DNA from: Gnetum montanum
Lineage: Eukaryota > Streptophyta > Gnetopsida > Gnetales > Gnetaceae
Assembly: GCA_015680685.1 (NCBI GenBank)
Contig: MNCI01010025.1
Location: 376,860-440,859 of the forward strand
DNA length: 64,000 nt
Direction of reading: 5' to 3'
Shown here piece after piece: positions 48,704 through 60,689 of the stretch. Made by a program: the position numbers and the translations under genes. Position 1 is the stretch's first letter. Every line of letters starts with the position of its first letter. The notes beneath the pieces were generated by a model, which saw only the letters and a program-made list of their open reading frames with translations, ran no database searches and had not been told where the DNA came from.

Positions 48704-48713
48704 CATGGGGGTA
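48704..48713 (+). promoter_or_regulatory. Polypurine tract of A3
   Basis: CATGGGGGTA directly precedes the 3' LTR. The upstream context (ACCTCGAGGACAAG, TTTTCATTCAG) is the same as in A1 and A2 on the opposite strand. Confidence 0.75.
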
Positions 48714-49763
48714 TGATGAGACGCGATATGCACAAGCTGCGATATCATGGTCCACCATCAAATCTATAAATAAGAGGTAGAACTCCCCTCATTTCCCATC
48801 CTGGCTAGCAGTAGCGAAGCTCTGGTAGTTTGATCACTCCATAGTTAGATTAATTTCCCATGTGCCCGCAGTAGGAGTCCTAGAGTGAAAGGCTCTTTAT
48901 TCGAGCAACATTGTACCTGAACACAAGTTGTGTATGGCAATAAAGATAAACTTGATTGGATAAAACTTGCAGTGCATGGATAGGATTTTATTTATTATTA
49001 TTTATTGCTTTCCTAGAATGTGGTATGAGTACGACTTGATTACAAGAATCTAAGGATGTGTATGGCTAGTCAAGGAATCAGCTACTTGTCGCATGCGGTA
49101 TGAGTACAACTTAATTATGAGAATTATGACTACTTGGTAGCCCAATAGCATATTCTAGGATCTATGCTTGGTAATCCTAGTGGTAGTCCTAGTGTGTACG
49201 GCTAGTCAAGGAATTAGCTGCTCATCGCACTTAAGCTAGCTAGGTTCTCTCACCCTTATCTCCTAGAACGTGGGATAAGTAAGACTTGGCTACGAGCACC
49301 TACAGGTGTGTACGGCTAGTCAAGGAATCAGCTACTTATCACACTTAAGCTAGTTAAGTGCCTCAGTATGACCACTTCGAGCACATGCATTACATGTGGT
49401 GATCCCGGTACCAATTAGCGTTTGGTAGCCACAGTTGCATCAGTTCAGGGTGTGTACAATAAGTGGAAACGGATGCTGATGTTGGTTAATTTATACTTAG
49501 GACATTAGTTAGAGTCAGTGAGCCTTCTCAACCCTTCACCCTTTAGCATAGGAGATAAACCTGAAAAGACCAAAAAAATCATATACCTTGGACTTACTTA
49601 ACCATACACCGTAACAACAACAAGTAAGTCTAGGAAGACAACAAATGATTAACCCCAAGTGTTCCATGGGGCGTTTAGGCATTTAGTCTACAGAGTTCAA
49701 CCGGATCGCACATGCGATGCTTATTTCATATGGTTAAGTGTAGGGGTACCTCGCCACTCATCA
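48714..49763 (+). repeat. 3' LTR of A3 (1050 bp)
   Basis: It runs from TGATGAGACGC to CCACTCATCA and has exactly the same length as the 5' LTR. It is followed by AAAGT (49764-49768), the probable target-site duplication. Confidence 0.85.
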
Positions 49764-50163
49764 AAAGTCATGACCCAAGGACAAGCTATTCTGCCAGTTT
49801 AACATCATGACTTAAGGATGAGCTATTGTGCCAGTTTAACATCATGACGAACTAGTGCTTATCTTGCTTGTATAAGGTGTGATGCTGCATGCATAATCAT
49901 GCTATGTGTCTACAAGATCCTACAAAAATCAACTAGAAAAAAAACAACATCAAGTGGAAAGTATTGTAAATAGAGTTGAAATGCACGAATGAAAGGAAAT
50001 CAATGCAAAAATCAATAGTTTTAGGTCATTCTGGGCCATGGTATAGTTTAAGGTCATTTCAGGCCATATGTTTTGGTTATTTTTTCAAATGCAATGCATA
50101 AGCTAAGAAGATGGATGTGTAAACAAAGTAGAAATACCTAAACAAAGAAAGGTAGTGTGTAAA

Positions 50164-50820
50164 CTAGGCAAGTAAGCGAAATGTAAATGCATGAACAAAT
50201 GCAACCCAAGAAAAAACCAAAAATTCATGCCCAATGGAGGCAAGGGGTGAGCTGGTGCTTAACGTGTTTTTGGCCAAGGAAAAGTCTTGATCACATAGTT
50301 GCTTCCTAATCAAGTGTGGATTAGGGATTGTGCAAGCCTTAGGATCCTCTAGGAGGTTGCTTGCTTCAACCACTTGTTTAGGTGTGTTAGCCTTAAGCGT
50401 TGCATTGGTTGTCGTAGGTGTACCACCAAGAAACTCCTCTTCTAAAACTTGTGCCATGTATATGTCATGGATAGTTAAAGAGGAAGCATTATCACCATGG
50501 ATGATAACTTGACCACCTTCGTATGGAAGTTGGATTTCTTGGTGGATGGGAGAGGAGATGGCCCTTAGTTGGGCCAGCCAACGCTTTTCTAGAATCATGT
50601 TGAAACCTAGAATCTCCTCTATGATAGTGAAATCTGCACTAGTGGGGAATTTCTCTCCTGCCACAAAGGCTAAGTTGATTGTACCCCTGACTGTGACATG
50701 TGATCTATTGAAGGATTTTAGACATGTGGTTTTGGTTGGCCTAATTTCATCTACTAGGCCTAGCTTTTTGATGATGGAGTACAAGACTATGTTTGTTGCT
50801 GCATCATCATCGACATGCAC
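50164..50820 (-). pseudogene. Aspartic protease of W2
   Basis: A 218-codon open frame, the longest uninterrupted retroelement frame in the window. It opens HVDDDAATNIVLYSIIKKLG, corresponding to the gypsy active-site region VDGG[AS]..N..YS; the Gly after the catalytic Asp is Asp here. TTCLKSFNRSHVTVRGTINL, FTIIEEILGFNMILEKRWLA and SSPIHQEIQLPYEGGQVIIH follow, the usual order of N-terminal lobe, flap and ILGRPWL-like strand. The C-terminal ~80 residues are unassigned. The frame upstream (51117-50836) probably belongs to the same protein. I see no RT after it. Confidence 0.7.
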
Positions 50821-51489
50821 TCTGCGGATGGTGCACTACTCAACACGTATACTAATGGATAGTGGAGCTATAGTGATCTCCCCTCGTTTGAGGTTGACTT
50901 TGACTACATTGTCACAGAACACTAGGGATGTTGAACTCGATTCTTGTGGTGTAGTGGGCAACATTATTGCACAGATGGATGCCTCATTTGTAGGGATGTC
51001 CTTTGTAATAGGAATGGATGCTAAGATTTGAGCCAATTCTTGGTAGTGAGTAGATGATATCATGACCAAGTTGTACATACTCAACGTTGTGTTCTTTTGC
51101 TTGAGCATTTGTTTCACTTGGGTTAGTGCAACTATGAAGTCTTTGTCATTGGCTATTATGTTGGCCTTGATTTTCTCCGTGTGGCTTGAAAGAAAAATCT
51201 CTCATGGGGGGGCTTAGGCTTGGTTTTCTTGGCCTACTTGGGGGTAGGTGTCCTTGTGTTTGGTTGTTGCTTGTTGGTTATAGTCTTTTCTTTAGCCATG
51301 GGGGTTGCGAAGCACTCATTTGTCCTCTTGTGTTGCCATTTGGTAAGCCTACCTAGGTTACTAATGGGGTCAGCCCTTAAAGGAGGAGATATTGAGACAT
51401 TACCTACTATTAGGCTTTGGGTAGGTGAGGGGCCATCACGTTGTGGCACCCTTATGAAAAATGGTAATTTAGGAGTTTTTGTGTGAACA

Positions 51490-53600
51490 ACTTATTGTGG
51501 CACCTTGATAATGAAAGGTTTCTTAGCGGTTGTTGTTGCTGCATCATGCCAGTTTAACATCTTAGTGGATGGTTGGTTTGGAACCTTGACCACAAAGGGT
51601 GTTGTGGGTGCCCGAGGTGGAACTTTGATAACAAAGTGAGGCCTCTTGCTTGCATAGGCTAAGGGGACCCTTGCCTTGTTAAGAGGCACATGGATCACAA
51701 AAGGTTATTGCACAGGTTTGGGCTTGTCACCTATGCCAATGAAGTTTATGACATAGGAAGCATCATCTATGTTGTATTGACTCACTGTGTCAAGTACTAT
51801 TTGATCCCATTCTATCATTCTTTGTAGGTCATCCTGCAAAGCACAATAGTTGTCCATACTGTGACTAGCCAATTAGTGGTAATAACAATATTGGTCCAAT
51901 TTAAAATGTTGTGGGACTGGGGGCTCGTTTCATACTGCTAATGTGGGATTCCTTAGTATTTCATAGTACCTATTATATTTTTGATAGGTAATTATCAATA
52001 TGTATTTGTGTTGGATTGGCCTAGCTTTTAGGAGTTACTTCAACAACTTAGAGGGTTGCATCGATAGTGGTGTATACTTTGAGCAATCCTTGCACTGAAA
52101 GTTGGGCCTTGGGGTGGCCCCTATTGATGTAGGTGAGTTGGTGCTAAAGATGGTAGTTTTGTTAGCTAGGGCCTTGGGCTACTTAGCTATTGGGCCTCAG
52201 TTGGTTACTTTTATGCTTGCAGCCACTGTTGCCACTATGTGTTTTGCTTGTGAGCATGTTGGTTGCTGTAGGCCACATAAGGTGGGTTATTTCTAGATTG
52301 TGTTGGTTCCTCTATGTTTTTTTCTTGGTAAAAGCCTTGGCTAAGAGACTTTGGGGATATATAATACAGTTTGAACTTAATAAAGTCATTTACTACACCT
52401 TTGAAGATGGCTAGTAGATGTGCCTTTGCATTTCACTCAATGTAGCATTCCAATGTTGGAGGAATTTTGGCATGGGCTCTAGAGGCCCTTACTTAACCTA
52501 CATGAGCTGGTCAAGGGTTGCTTTAGGCTTTAGGCTGTACTTGAAGTGTGTCACAAACTAGCTTATGAGATCCTCCAAAGAGGAGATTGAGGCCTTGGGT
52601 AGCATGTGATACTAGTCTAAGGCCTTGCCAGTGAGTGACATGGGAAACATGCGCATGATGTCATGTGGCCAAGCTTAAAGGTGTAGGCACTTAGATTGAA
52701 ATGTGACCAAGTGTGCATTGGGGTCCCCATTTGCCATTTTACTTGGTGAATTTGTGGTAGTTAGACCCTATTTTAGAGAGTTAGATGTGGTACCATAGGA
52801 CTTATGGGATCATCTTGGTAGAAGTCCACCACCTTAATGGTGTCAAAGGAGGTAGCCTTAAGTTGGTTGATCTCCACTGTCAAGCTTTGGATTAGCTGAA
52901 ATGCCTAATCCAAGCTTGGAGATGTGCTAGATAGTTGCATTGGCTAGGCTTGGGTTGGTTGCATAGCATAGGGTAGAATTGTTGGTTGTGGAGTTTGCCA
53001 GTTTAACGTAGTAATGGATAGGCATTTCCAATTTTACGTCATAGTGGATGGTTGTTTCTAGTTTAACTTCATAGTAGAAGTTTGTTGTCAATTTAACATC
53101 ATAGTAGACATTTGTTGATGTGTTGGTTGAGCGATGGATGCAGTGATCAAAGTAGGCCACACACAAGTTGGTTGGATGAACATCAGAGATGCCAATGAGA
53201 TAGGTGGAACATAGGATGCCTGAGTTGTTTGGGGTTGGGAGGTGGCCCCTACATGAGAATAATGTTGGGAAAATGCATTAGTTACTTGTGAGGAAGGGTA
53301 AATTGGAATGCTCACCATCTCAGAGACGATGGATGGACTGAACCGAGGAGGGACTATACTAGGGAGAAGTTGTTGGAAGATGGTGTAGGGGTGGATCTCA
53401 TGTTCAAAGTAGGCCTCGAACTCATATTCCTCTTTCTGTGAGGCCTTCTCATAGGTTTTTCTTGCATCATGCTTGTTTGCATGGATGAGTTGGGACAACA
53501 GCTAGTGGTAAGACTCTGTGAGTGGGATTATGTCAAACAAGAAGGGGTTGTACTCCTATCCGTTTCGGTGGACTCGTTCATAGTCTTGTTTTGCCTCCAA
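51490..53600 (-). pseudogene. gag of W2, decayed
   Basis: The minus strand gives an N-terminal part (53600-53088) with LLSQLIHANKHDARKTYEKA, an acidic patch and a Pro/Ser/Gln-rich linker. The gag core follows (about 52760-52340; ANGDPNAHLVTF and IFKGVVNDFIKFKLYY), then a zinc-binding-like YCYYH, a stop, LASHSMDNYCALQDDLQ at about 51895-51795. The C-terminal linker (51698-51400) repeats a short phrase four times: FVIKVP, FVVKVP, FIIKVP and FFIRVP. It matches W1 where both exist. Stops and frameshifts are frequent. Confidence 0.65.
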
Positions 53601-53949
53601 ATCAAGGCAATCCACTGGTAATCATAATGGGATTTTGGCACAAAAAAATTATATTTTTCATGGCTTAGTGTGGCATTCTTTCACTGGATTATAGTGTTAA
53701 ATGTGTTAGACACCAATGTGGAAGGTTGATCTAGGTTCACATTCATATATTGGGTTGTGAGAGTTGTTGTTTGTAGAAAATGGTTAACTCTAAAAATTGC
53801 AAAAAAATGACTAAGTGTGTCAATAGAAGAAAAATGTAAGAAAACAACTCAGTCTAAAAAATGCAGAAAAAATGGCTAAGTATGGAAATATAGAAAAAAT
53901 GTTCAATATGAAAACTATGAAAAATGGCCAACTCTAGTGTTACACTTAC

Positions 53950-54175
53950 TACGTTGGAGCTTGGTACACTGACAAGGTCGCTACGCTACACCAGATATAG
54001 GTGATGTAACACAGTGAGCAGCATAACATAGTGGACAGCGTAACACAATAGATAGCATAACATAGTAAATAGCGTAACATAGTATACAACGTAATGCAAT
54101 AGACAACATAACATAGTAGACAGGGTAATGCAGTAGATAGCGTAACACAGTAGATAGCATAACGCAATAGACAAT
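53950..54175. repeat. About 22-bp tandem array in the W2 leader/LTR
   Basis: About ten units of roughly 22 bases containing GTAACATAGTA and GATAGC or GACAGC variants. It lies downstream of the W2 TATA box. W1 has a looser counterpart at 31740-32100. It is distinct in phase and sequence from the array upstream of the TATA box. Confidence 0.7.
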
Positions 54176-55083
54176 TTTGGGCTTTTGTCCTACAGCATTC
54201 TAGAGGAACTGTCCTGGCAACCAATTTGCACCACCCAGTGCATAGACAATCATAGGGGTGTCACATCTATGCTAACAGGCTGCTAGTGATAGGATACAAA
54301 AAGCACACAGGGCTACCTTTGGTACTCACAAAGAACATAGAGGTTCATGTCCTCCTTGTAGTGCCAAAAACTATGACATCCGAAAACATCAGTGGCTGGA
54401 ACAAGAGGTCTTTGGGCATAAAACTTGATCCCAAATCCATGTAAGGGCTATGCTAGAGAAAATAGAAATGAGATGCCCTAAACAGTATTATTGATCAGAC
54501 AAGGACTTAGGTGGTGTTAAACTAACCATGTGCAAGAAGGGTTTGTGCTATGTTACGCACGGGCATTGGGTTCGGCTAAGCTAGAGCTTAGTAGGGTGTC
54601 TTGACTTAAGAATAGTGATGTGAACATGCAAATATGTATGAAAAAGTGAGAAATACAAGTGTTACTCTAAATGCTAAAGAGAAATGCTTGAGAAATGTAA
54701 TAAAATTTGAGAACATAAGTGTACCACCACAAAAGAGGGAGTAGAGCTAATTCACAAAGGTATACATAGTGTACAATAGGTGCAGTGGGAGCACAGTCAT
54801 AGCCTCAGTGGTATTAAGCTGTGAAGTCTGGTGCTCACTGTGTTGAACTGTGCTTGCTGGTTTGGTAGCCACAGTGTACCATGTGATGTTCTATGTGGCT
54901 ATAATGAGGATGCAATGTATCGTGCGATGTAGTTGTTCCTCTCTTCCAGTGTAGTGTGCTCTGGGTCTCATTCACCCACGGAGCTAAGTGCCAAATGCCA
55001 AACAAAAGTGTCAATTTCCTTACTTGTGAGAAATGAATGCCAACCTTCTTCCTCCCTCCTCTCTTTTCAAAAGAGGACACAGG

Positions 55084-55096
55084 GGTATTTATATGG
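55084..55096 (-). promoter_or_regulatory. TATA box of W2
   Basis: The minus strand reads ATATAAATACCCC. It lies about 930 bases into the LTR and directly downstream (about 100 bases) of the tandem array. Confidence 0.65.
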
Positions 55097-55199
55097 CTAA
55101 GGTTAGCCTAAAATGTGGATCAAGTGCCATATGGTAGTCTAGTGGGTAGAACCATGCTCATCCCATGTTACATGCAGGACACGGGATGCTGGCTACAAC

Positions 55200-55855
55200 A
55201 CTAGATAGGGTGCTACGCTATAATAGACATGGTGCTTTGCTACACAGCATAACAGGGGACTATGTTGTAGTATAGAGGGTGCTACTTTATGTAGCGTGAT
55301 AGGGTTCTATGTTGCAGTAGACATGGTGCTATGCTATGCAACATAATAGGGTGCTACACTACCCAGCATGATAGGGTGCTATGCTATAGTAGATATGGTG
55401 CTACTCTATGCAACATAACAGGGTGCTACACTACGCAGCATAATAGGGTGCTACGCTACAGTAGATAGGGTGCTATGCTACAGTAGACAGGGTGCTACGC
55501 TACGTAATGTAATAGGGTGTTATGCTGCAATAGGCATGGTGCTACGCTACGCAGTGTAACAAAGTGCTATGCTACAATAAACAGGGTGCTATGCTATGCA
55601 AGGTGATAGGGTGCTACGCTACATAGTAGACATGGTGCTACACTATGTAGCATAACAAGGTGTGACACTATAGTAGACAAGGTGCTACGCTACGCAGCAT
55701 GACAGGGTGCTATGCTATAGTAGACAAGGTGTTATGCTACACAGCATAATAGGATGCTATGTTGTAGTAGACATGGTGCTACGCTACGCAACGTAACATG
55801 GTACTACACTGTGGTAGAGATGGTGCTACGCTACTCAACGTAACAGGGTGCTATG
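55200..55855. repeat. GTGCTACGC tandem array in the W2 5' LTR
   Basis: About 27 units of the same 22- and 25-base types as at 40292-40865, mostly alternating. The order of units is not the same in the two LTRs, so the arrays have changed since insertion. The 25-base unit can form the TACGCT/AGCGTA stem. The array lies in U3, upstream of the TATA box. Confidence 0.85.
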
Positions 55856-56051
55856 TGAATCTGTAGAAAGTGCCAACATTCTAACACTTTGAAGAATTTT
55901 GTAAATTTTCTAATTGGAGTTAACTACACTCAACACTTGGAAAAATATGGACAAAGTGCCACCATTTTGACACTTAGCCATATTTGCAGTCGCGATACTG
56001 ACACATGAAATTTTGTGGTGTTTCAATTACAAATGGGTAATAGTACATTGT

Positions 56052-56116
56052 GTGACCACCCCATAGGAAAGAGGAAGGGTGACCACACCATAGGAAAGAG
56101 GAAGGGTGACCACCCC
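56052..56116. repeat. 27-bp tandem duplication beside W2
   Basis: GTGACCACCCCATAGGAAAG plus AGGAAGG is repeated twice, with a partial third copy. It begins about 28 bases outside the end of W2. Confidence 0.8.
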
Positions 56117-58100
56117 TATTATCTCCTACAAGGCATTAAGTGAAATGCTCACATTAAATTCTTTTATTGATTGTGCATCCTTCATTCATTTTTGGAGAAT
56201 AATTTGTGCATCATAAAATCTCACACGAAAAATTCTTTTATTTTACTTCAAAATATCATGGAATATATAAACAATCAATAGGAGTTAAATAAGATTATCC
56301 TTTGTCCCCTACCCTTTTTGGCATATTTATAGATGAATTGAAAGAATGTATGAAAATTCCTATATTATACCTACTTTGGCTTTCTCTTACATAAGTCAAA
56401 TTTCTAGGTACATCCTATGGCTTTTTCAACTTAAGCTATCTTCAACAGTTCTAGATTTGATGTTCTACATCATTGGCAATGTTGGTTCTAGTATTCATTT
56501 TTAATGCTCACTAAAAATGATGCCTAGTATCATTTACAACATCATTAGATATCTTTATTTTTTAACCTTTAAGTTTTTATATCTAGCATCATCTCCTATG
56601 TCTATTCCAACTTCATCTTTTTCAATAGTTTTTTCTCAACTTACAATGTTGTTTTGTTCTTTGATGTCCTTCGCCAATCCTTCTTTTGACATTAGATTTT
56701 ACTTCTTGTGTTAGCCATACTATCAATGTTTGTTATAATTATGCACATCATTTCTTCTCTTCATAATCTCCTAGAAGATTTTGTAAGTCCTAATGTATTA
56801 ATTTTTTTTATAATCTATGAGGCATTTATGACATATAAATAGGAGAATAACCATAAACAAAAAGTGTTAGAAACTAGTTGGACACTTGTTAGATACCAAT
56901 AAGCAATCATTGCTAAAGATAGAAGATCACTTGTTCAATATTTGAATGAAGAGTGCTCTTTCACAGTAGAAATTATTTTTGAAATTACTACCCTACACAT
57001 TAGGATCTCTAAGTGTTTTTTAACATTTTAGATCTCTCTGATTCCCTTTTTTCCATTCTAGTAGTACATTCTATCCTCTTCATGTTGTCTGCCTAACACA
57101 CAAAGAATCTCATTAAATCCATATCCACGTACATATATGTTTAATCCCTTTTCTTCATGTTTTACTAGTTCCAATTTGTAGCAGTTCTTTTCTAGTCAAT
57201 ATTTTCATCAAGCACATGTATCAAAGAGAAAGAAAGATGAGGTAACATACCTTCTCATTAGCCAATCCTATTTCTATAATTTCATTTTAAAGAATTATTA
57301 CTATATTTTTCTAGGTTCCTTCTTGATTATTCTATTTTCTTAAATTTAAATTTTCTTTCATAATTTATATTAGTGTTACAACAGATTAGTTTCACTATCC
57401 TTGTAACTTAGGGATATGATTTGTTTCCTTGGTTTATTAGATATATTCAACTCTATTCCACAATTTTCATTTTCTAGCTACATATGTTCTATTTCTTCAT
57501 AGATCTCATTTTGTATAACATTTTTCACATTGCATTACATACATACCTTTTCTCTCTCATTGTGTCTCTTCTACTTCTATTAGCTATTCTACACATCCTT
57601 TTTCACTTATTATTAGTTGGTGTTTAGAAAAAAAATTTGCCTCAAATTATTGGGATTTTTAACGATATGCAAGTTCTCTTTCTATTTAGAGATTTATTCC
57701 TTTGAACCATTTAGTGGTAGTAGGATGCTTAGTGTATTACATGTAAGATAATTCTATTTACAATGATTCTAACCACATATTTTTGGCACTAGAAGGAGGG
57801 CCATTTGTAAAAATTAACATTATTTCTAGGATCTACTTGTTAATAAAAATTCTTTATAACTAATGTACCACATTGAAATACCAAACTCACATCAATTCTC
57901 CTATAACTTCTATGTTTTTCCTAAACAAATACTCTCATCTTCTATTTTTAGTTCAAACTTATTTGTATGGAAAACCGAAGCTTTGGTAATGGCCATGTGA
58001 AGTCATAATTATTGTTAAAAAACACATCTAAACATGGCATCATCTTCTAATTCAGAATTCTTTAAGCTCCAAAGGTTCACTAATTTGAGAAGAAACTAGG
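56117..58100. other. AT-rich DNA, possibly the 5' part of D1
   Basis: I find no LTR ends or PBS here. It is T-rich on the plus strand. It should include the start of D1 but I cannot say where. Confidence 0.4.
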
Positions 58101-60060
58101 AACATTTTAAAGGATTAAGCTAAAGGAATTACAAGATAGCCTATGCTAAGTGAGAGCTAAGCTTCTTACTCATGCCATACATGTTCAAGTTGATAGTAGA
58201 ATATGAGAGGATAAATAATCTTCCTCCTTTCCTTTCTAATTTAGATCACTTCATTAAACTAAATCATGGGGAAGCTCAGGACATCATAGAATTTATCATG
58301 GAACAAGAGAAAATACAAGAAAGAATACACTTGCATATTGAAGAGACTAGGATGAAACTATCCTAGATTAGCCCCTTGATCCTCACATCACTATTCAAGA
58401 AAAAAGAGGAAGCATAGCATTAGAATCAAATATTCATCAAACTAATGAAGACGAAGAACCATCAATTGAAGGATCTAGTAAAACTAGTCAATTTTCACAT
58501 CCTATACATAGTTAAGCTACTCAAATCTCTTCACCTAGAACTATTCCTCGTAGCATAAGACCTTATAACCCTAGCCTCATGGTTAGCTTCATTTCTCCAC
58601 CTTATCAGTTATTTCCTTCTAATAATGTGGTTAACCGTCATTCTTTCTTTCAATCCCCTAACCCATTTCCCATATCACTGTATTTCATCCCTCAATCTCA
58701 ATCCATCATACATTTGTTCTCTATTATTTCATTGCCTACTATTATCACCTCATCCATGTTAAGCATGTCCCAACCTAGTAATGCATAGTCTTTTCCCATA
58801 TAACTACATAATTCAATTTTATTAGGCATATTCATTTTCATAGCATTTATATCCACTCTGTACATGCATCCTCCTATAACATCCCCACCTACTATTGCAA
58901 CCTAGTCTACCCATCATTTCCTTGGAACAAATCCATAGCTGTTAACATTACTTAATGATGTTATGTTTCATCTTCAATGTAAAAAAGACAAAGTAGCTAA
59001 GTCTTTGGTTATGCAAGGAGGCTCTTCCATTTCTCTAAATCTACGTTTTAAGTGATCTTGTAAGCTCTCTTATTCTCATACTAATTCTATCTAAAGGGGT
59101 TTCATTACCAACCTTTATGAAGTATAATTGTGAAATAGGGTATCCCATGAACCATGTGGTTACATTCAAAAATGCATGCATCCTTCTTGCTTCTTACCCT
59201 CACATTGTGCTAAGGTGTTTCTGTAGTTTTCTCTTTGAAAGAGCACTAGAATGATATAGATTATTATCTCATGGTTCTTTCACCTCTTTAGAGCAACTAT
59301 TGGTGGCTTTCATTAAATACTTGAAGTTTACTATTCCATAAAATAATAGCGTCATGTCCTTTGTAGCTATTAAAAAAACTCTAAATAAACCCATTGTTAA
59401 GTTCATTTCTTGATGAATAGAAATTTTAACTAACCAAATTTATCATTTGGAGAAATGTTATTTACAAGACATCTTCAAGGCCATAATGATTAACTATATC
59501 AAAAAAGGATGGTTTATCCTAAGCTCCATTCTGTGAACGATGCTTTCCTATCTACAAGCCATATTGAGAAATTTGTCATTCAATGTAGTAACTAGGAATT
59601 CTTATCAATCTAGAATAAAGCTAACAAGGTTGTAAAACAAAATAAGGGACAACCAACATCCCAAGATGTTTCTTCTTTTTCTAAGGGACAAAGAAACACT
59701 GCTTTAGTTGCTCCTTATCTAACTTAGTAATGTGGGCCTCAAAGGAATAGAGATTAATATACCAAGATACCTATGAGATATTCTCTACTTCTTAATAACC
59801 TTGTTAGGGATAGACACCCTAAGAGAAATGAATTTTGTGATAACATAAGAGCACATTATCACTATATTCAACTCATAGCAATGGATCCTTCTCAAAGATA
59901 AGAAGGCAACCCTAAGGTACCTAAGTGGTATGATCATTGAGAGTATTGCTATTATCATGAGAGCAGTAATCATTACATAGTTAACTACATAAATTTAAAG
60001 GATGACATCCAAGATCTCATAGATAAGGAAAAATAGTAGTGCAAAATGAACCATCCACTA
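58100..60060 (+). pseudogene. gag of D1 (gypsy), decayed
   Basis: A charged N-terminal region (58172-58366, NLDHFIKLNHGEAQ) and a P/S-rich linker (58500-58900) lead to a gag core at about 59090-59540. The core contains LPTFMKYNCEIGYP, NHVVTFKNAC, SFLFERALE, a stop, then YRLLSHGSFTSLEQLLVAF and IYHLEKCYL. The pattern matches Retrotrans_gag. At about 59935-60035 EYCYYHESSNHYIVNY and INLKDDIQDLIDK match the C-terminal zinc-binding phrase CxYHx4Hx4C...LKDDI, with the last Cys now Tyr. Confidence 0.65.
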
Positions 60061-60689
60061 TGCACTTGAATAATCAATAGCTAGAAGTCTTTTAGAATCC
60101 CCTATAAGCTAGAAACATCATTTTAGCTTTTAAGATAAAAGATAAAGCTCACAACTCTCCACCTAAAGTGTCATACATCATTGGTTTGATTACACTACCC
60201 CTTCATCAAAGCCAAGTCACCTTGTCCTAGTTTCATATCGTATTAGTGTAACCTTGATTGACCAACATCCTACTACATCCCACCCTATTACATACTTCTA
60301 TCACTTCACTCTTGCAACTCAACCCATTTATCCTTCCTACTCCCATCTTGTTTCATACTACTCTTAACCTCAAAATGTCCATTCACCTAGTATGTCCCAA
60401 ACATCTAGTCATCATTTTTCATTACCTCAAGTGAGAATCCTTACATGTAGTGAGTAGACTAATGGATCATAATCAAGAAAATAGAAGGAAAATTTTGGTA
60501 AACCATCTAAGAAACCTTCTAAGATGTCAATGAAGGTTTCTTTTTGATAACATCATAAACCTATTCTTTTAAATCGTCTCCCACATACATTTAATCTCAT
60601 ACATCCAATCATAGTGGCATCTGCTCCAAAATCATCTTAGATAATGAATAATAAAGTTTTAAAATAAATGACTACTATTATATAATCAG

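Larger units (their letters stand above)
42348..49763 (+). mobile_element. A3: complete Athila-like gag-protease LTR element without RT
   Basis: The two LTRs (42348-43397 and 48714-49763) are each exactly 1050 bp. The element has a tRNA-Asp type PBS, gag, protease and a polypurine tract before the 3' LTR. The interior is 5316 bp. After the protease (about 46500) there is only low-complexity T-rich and anonymous sequence, with no RT, RNase H or integrase. This fits the published class of short elements with terminal repeats and gag but no polymerase (TR-GAG). A hand comparison of the first ~390 LTR bases gives roughly one difference in eleven, so the insertion is old. It lies inside W2. Confidence 0.85.
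40292..56024 (-). mobile_element. W2: gypsy-type element with long LTRs, split by A3
   Basis: On the minus strand the 5' LTR starts at 56024 (TGAAACACCA). The TATA box is at 55096-55084. Gag runs from about 53600 to 51490 and protease from 50820 to 50164. After the A3 insertion the interior resumes at 42347, and a 3' LTR starts at 41033 and is cut at 40292. Both LTRs open with a matching ~170-bp segment and then the GTGCTACGC array. The interior after protease totals about 1.7 kb and shows no RT or integrase, so the element looks non-autonomous. ATTAC follows the right end, but the left flank is lost. Confidence 0.65.
54176..56024 (-). repeat. 5' LTR of W2 (inner boundary uncertain)
   Basis: On the minus strand it starts TGAAACACCACAAAATTT at 56024. 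Order: a 168-bp unique start, the GTGCTACGC array (55855-55200), TATA box at 55096-55084, then transcribed LTR. The landmark GACAAAAGCCC at 54180 matches W1 at 31725. I could not place the LTR/PBS junction, which may lie anywhere from about 54180 to 53650. Confidence 0.6.

Noticed and set aside
50546-51031. Plus-strand frame of 161 codons
   Set aside because: It is antisense to the W2 protease, whose motifs are recognisable.
53949-54224. Minus-strand frames rich in Cys, Tyr and Leu
   Set aside because: They are produced by the 22-bp tandem array; the repeating peptide has no family features.
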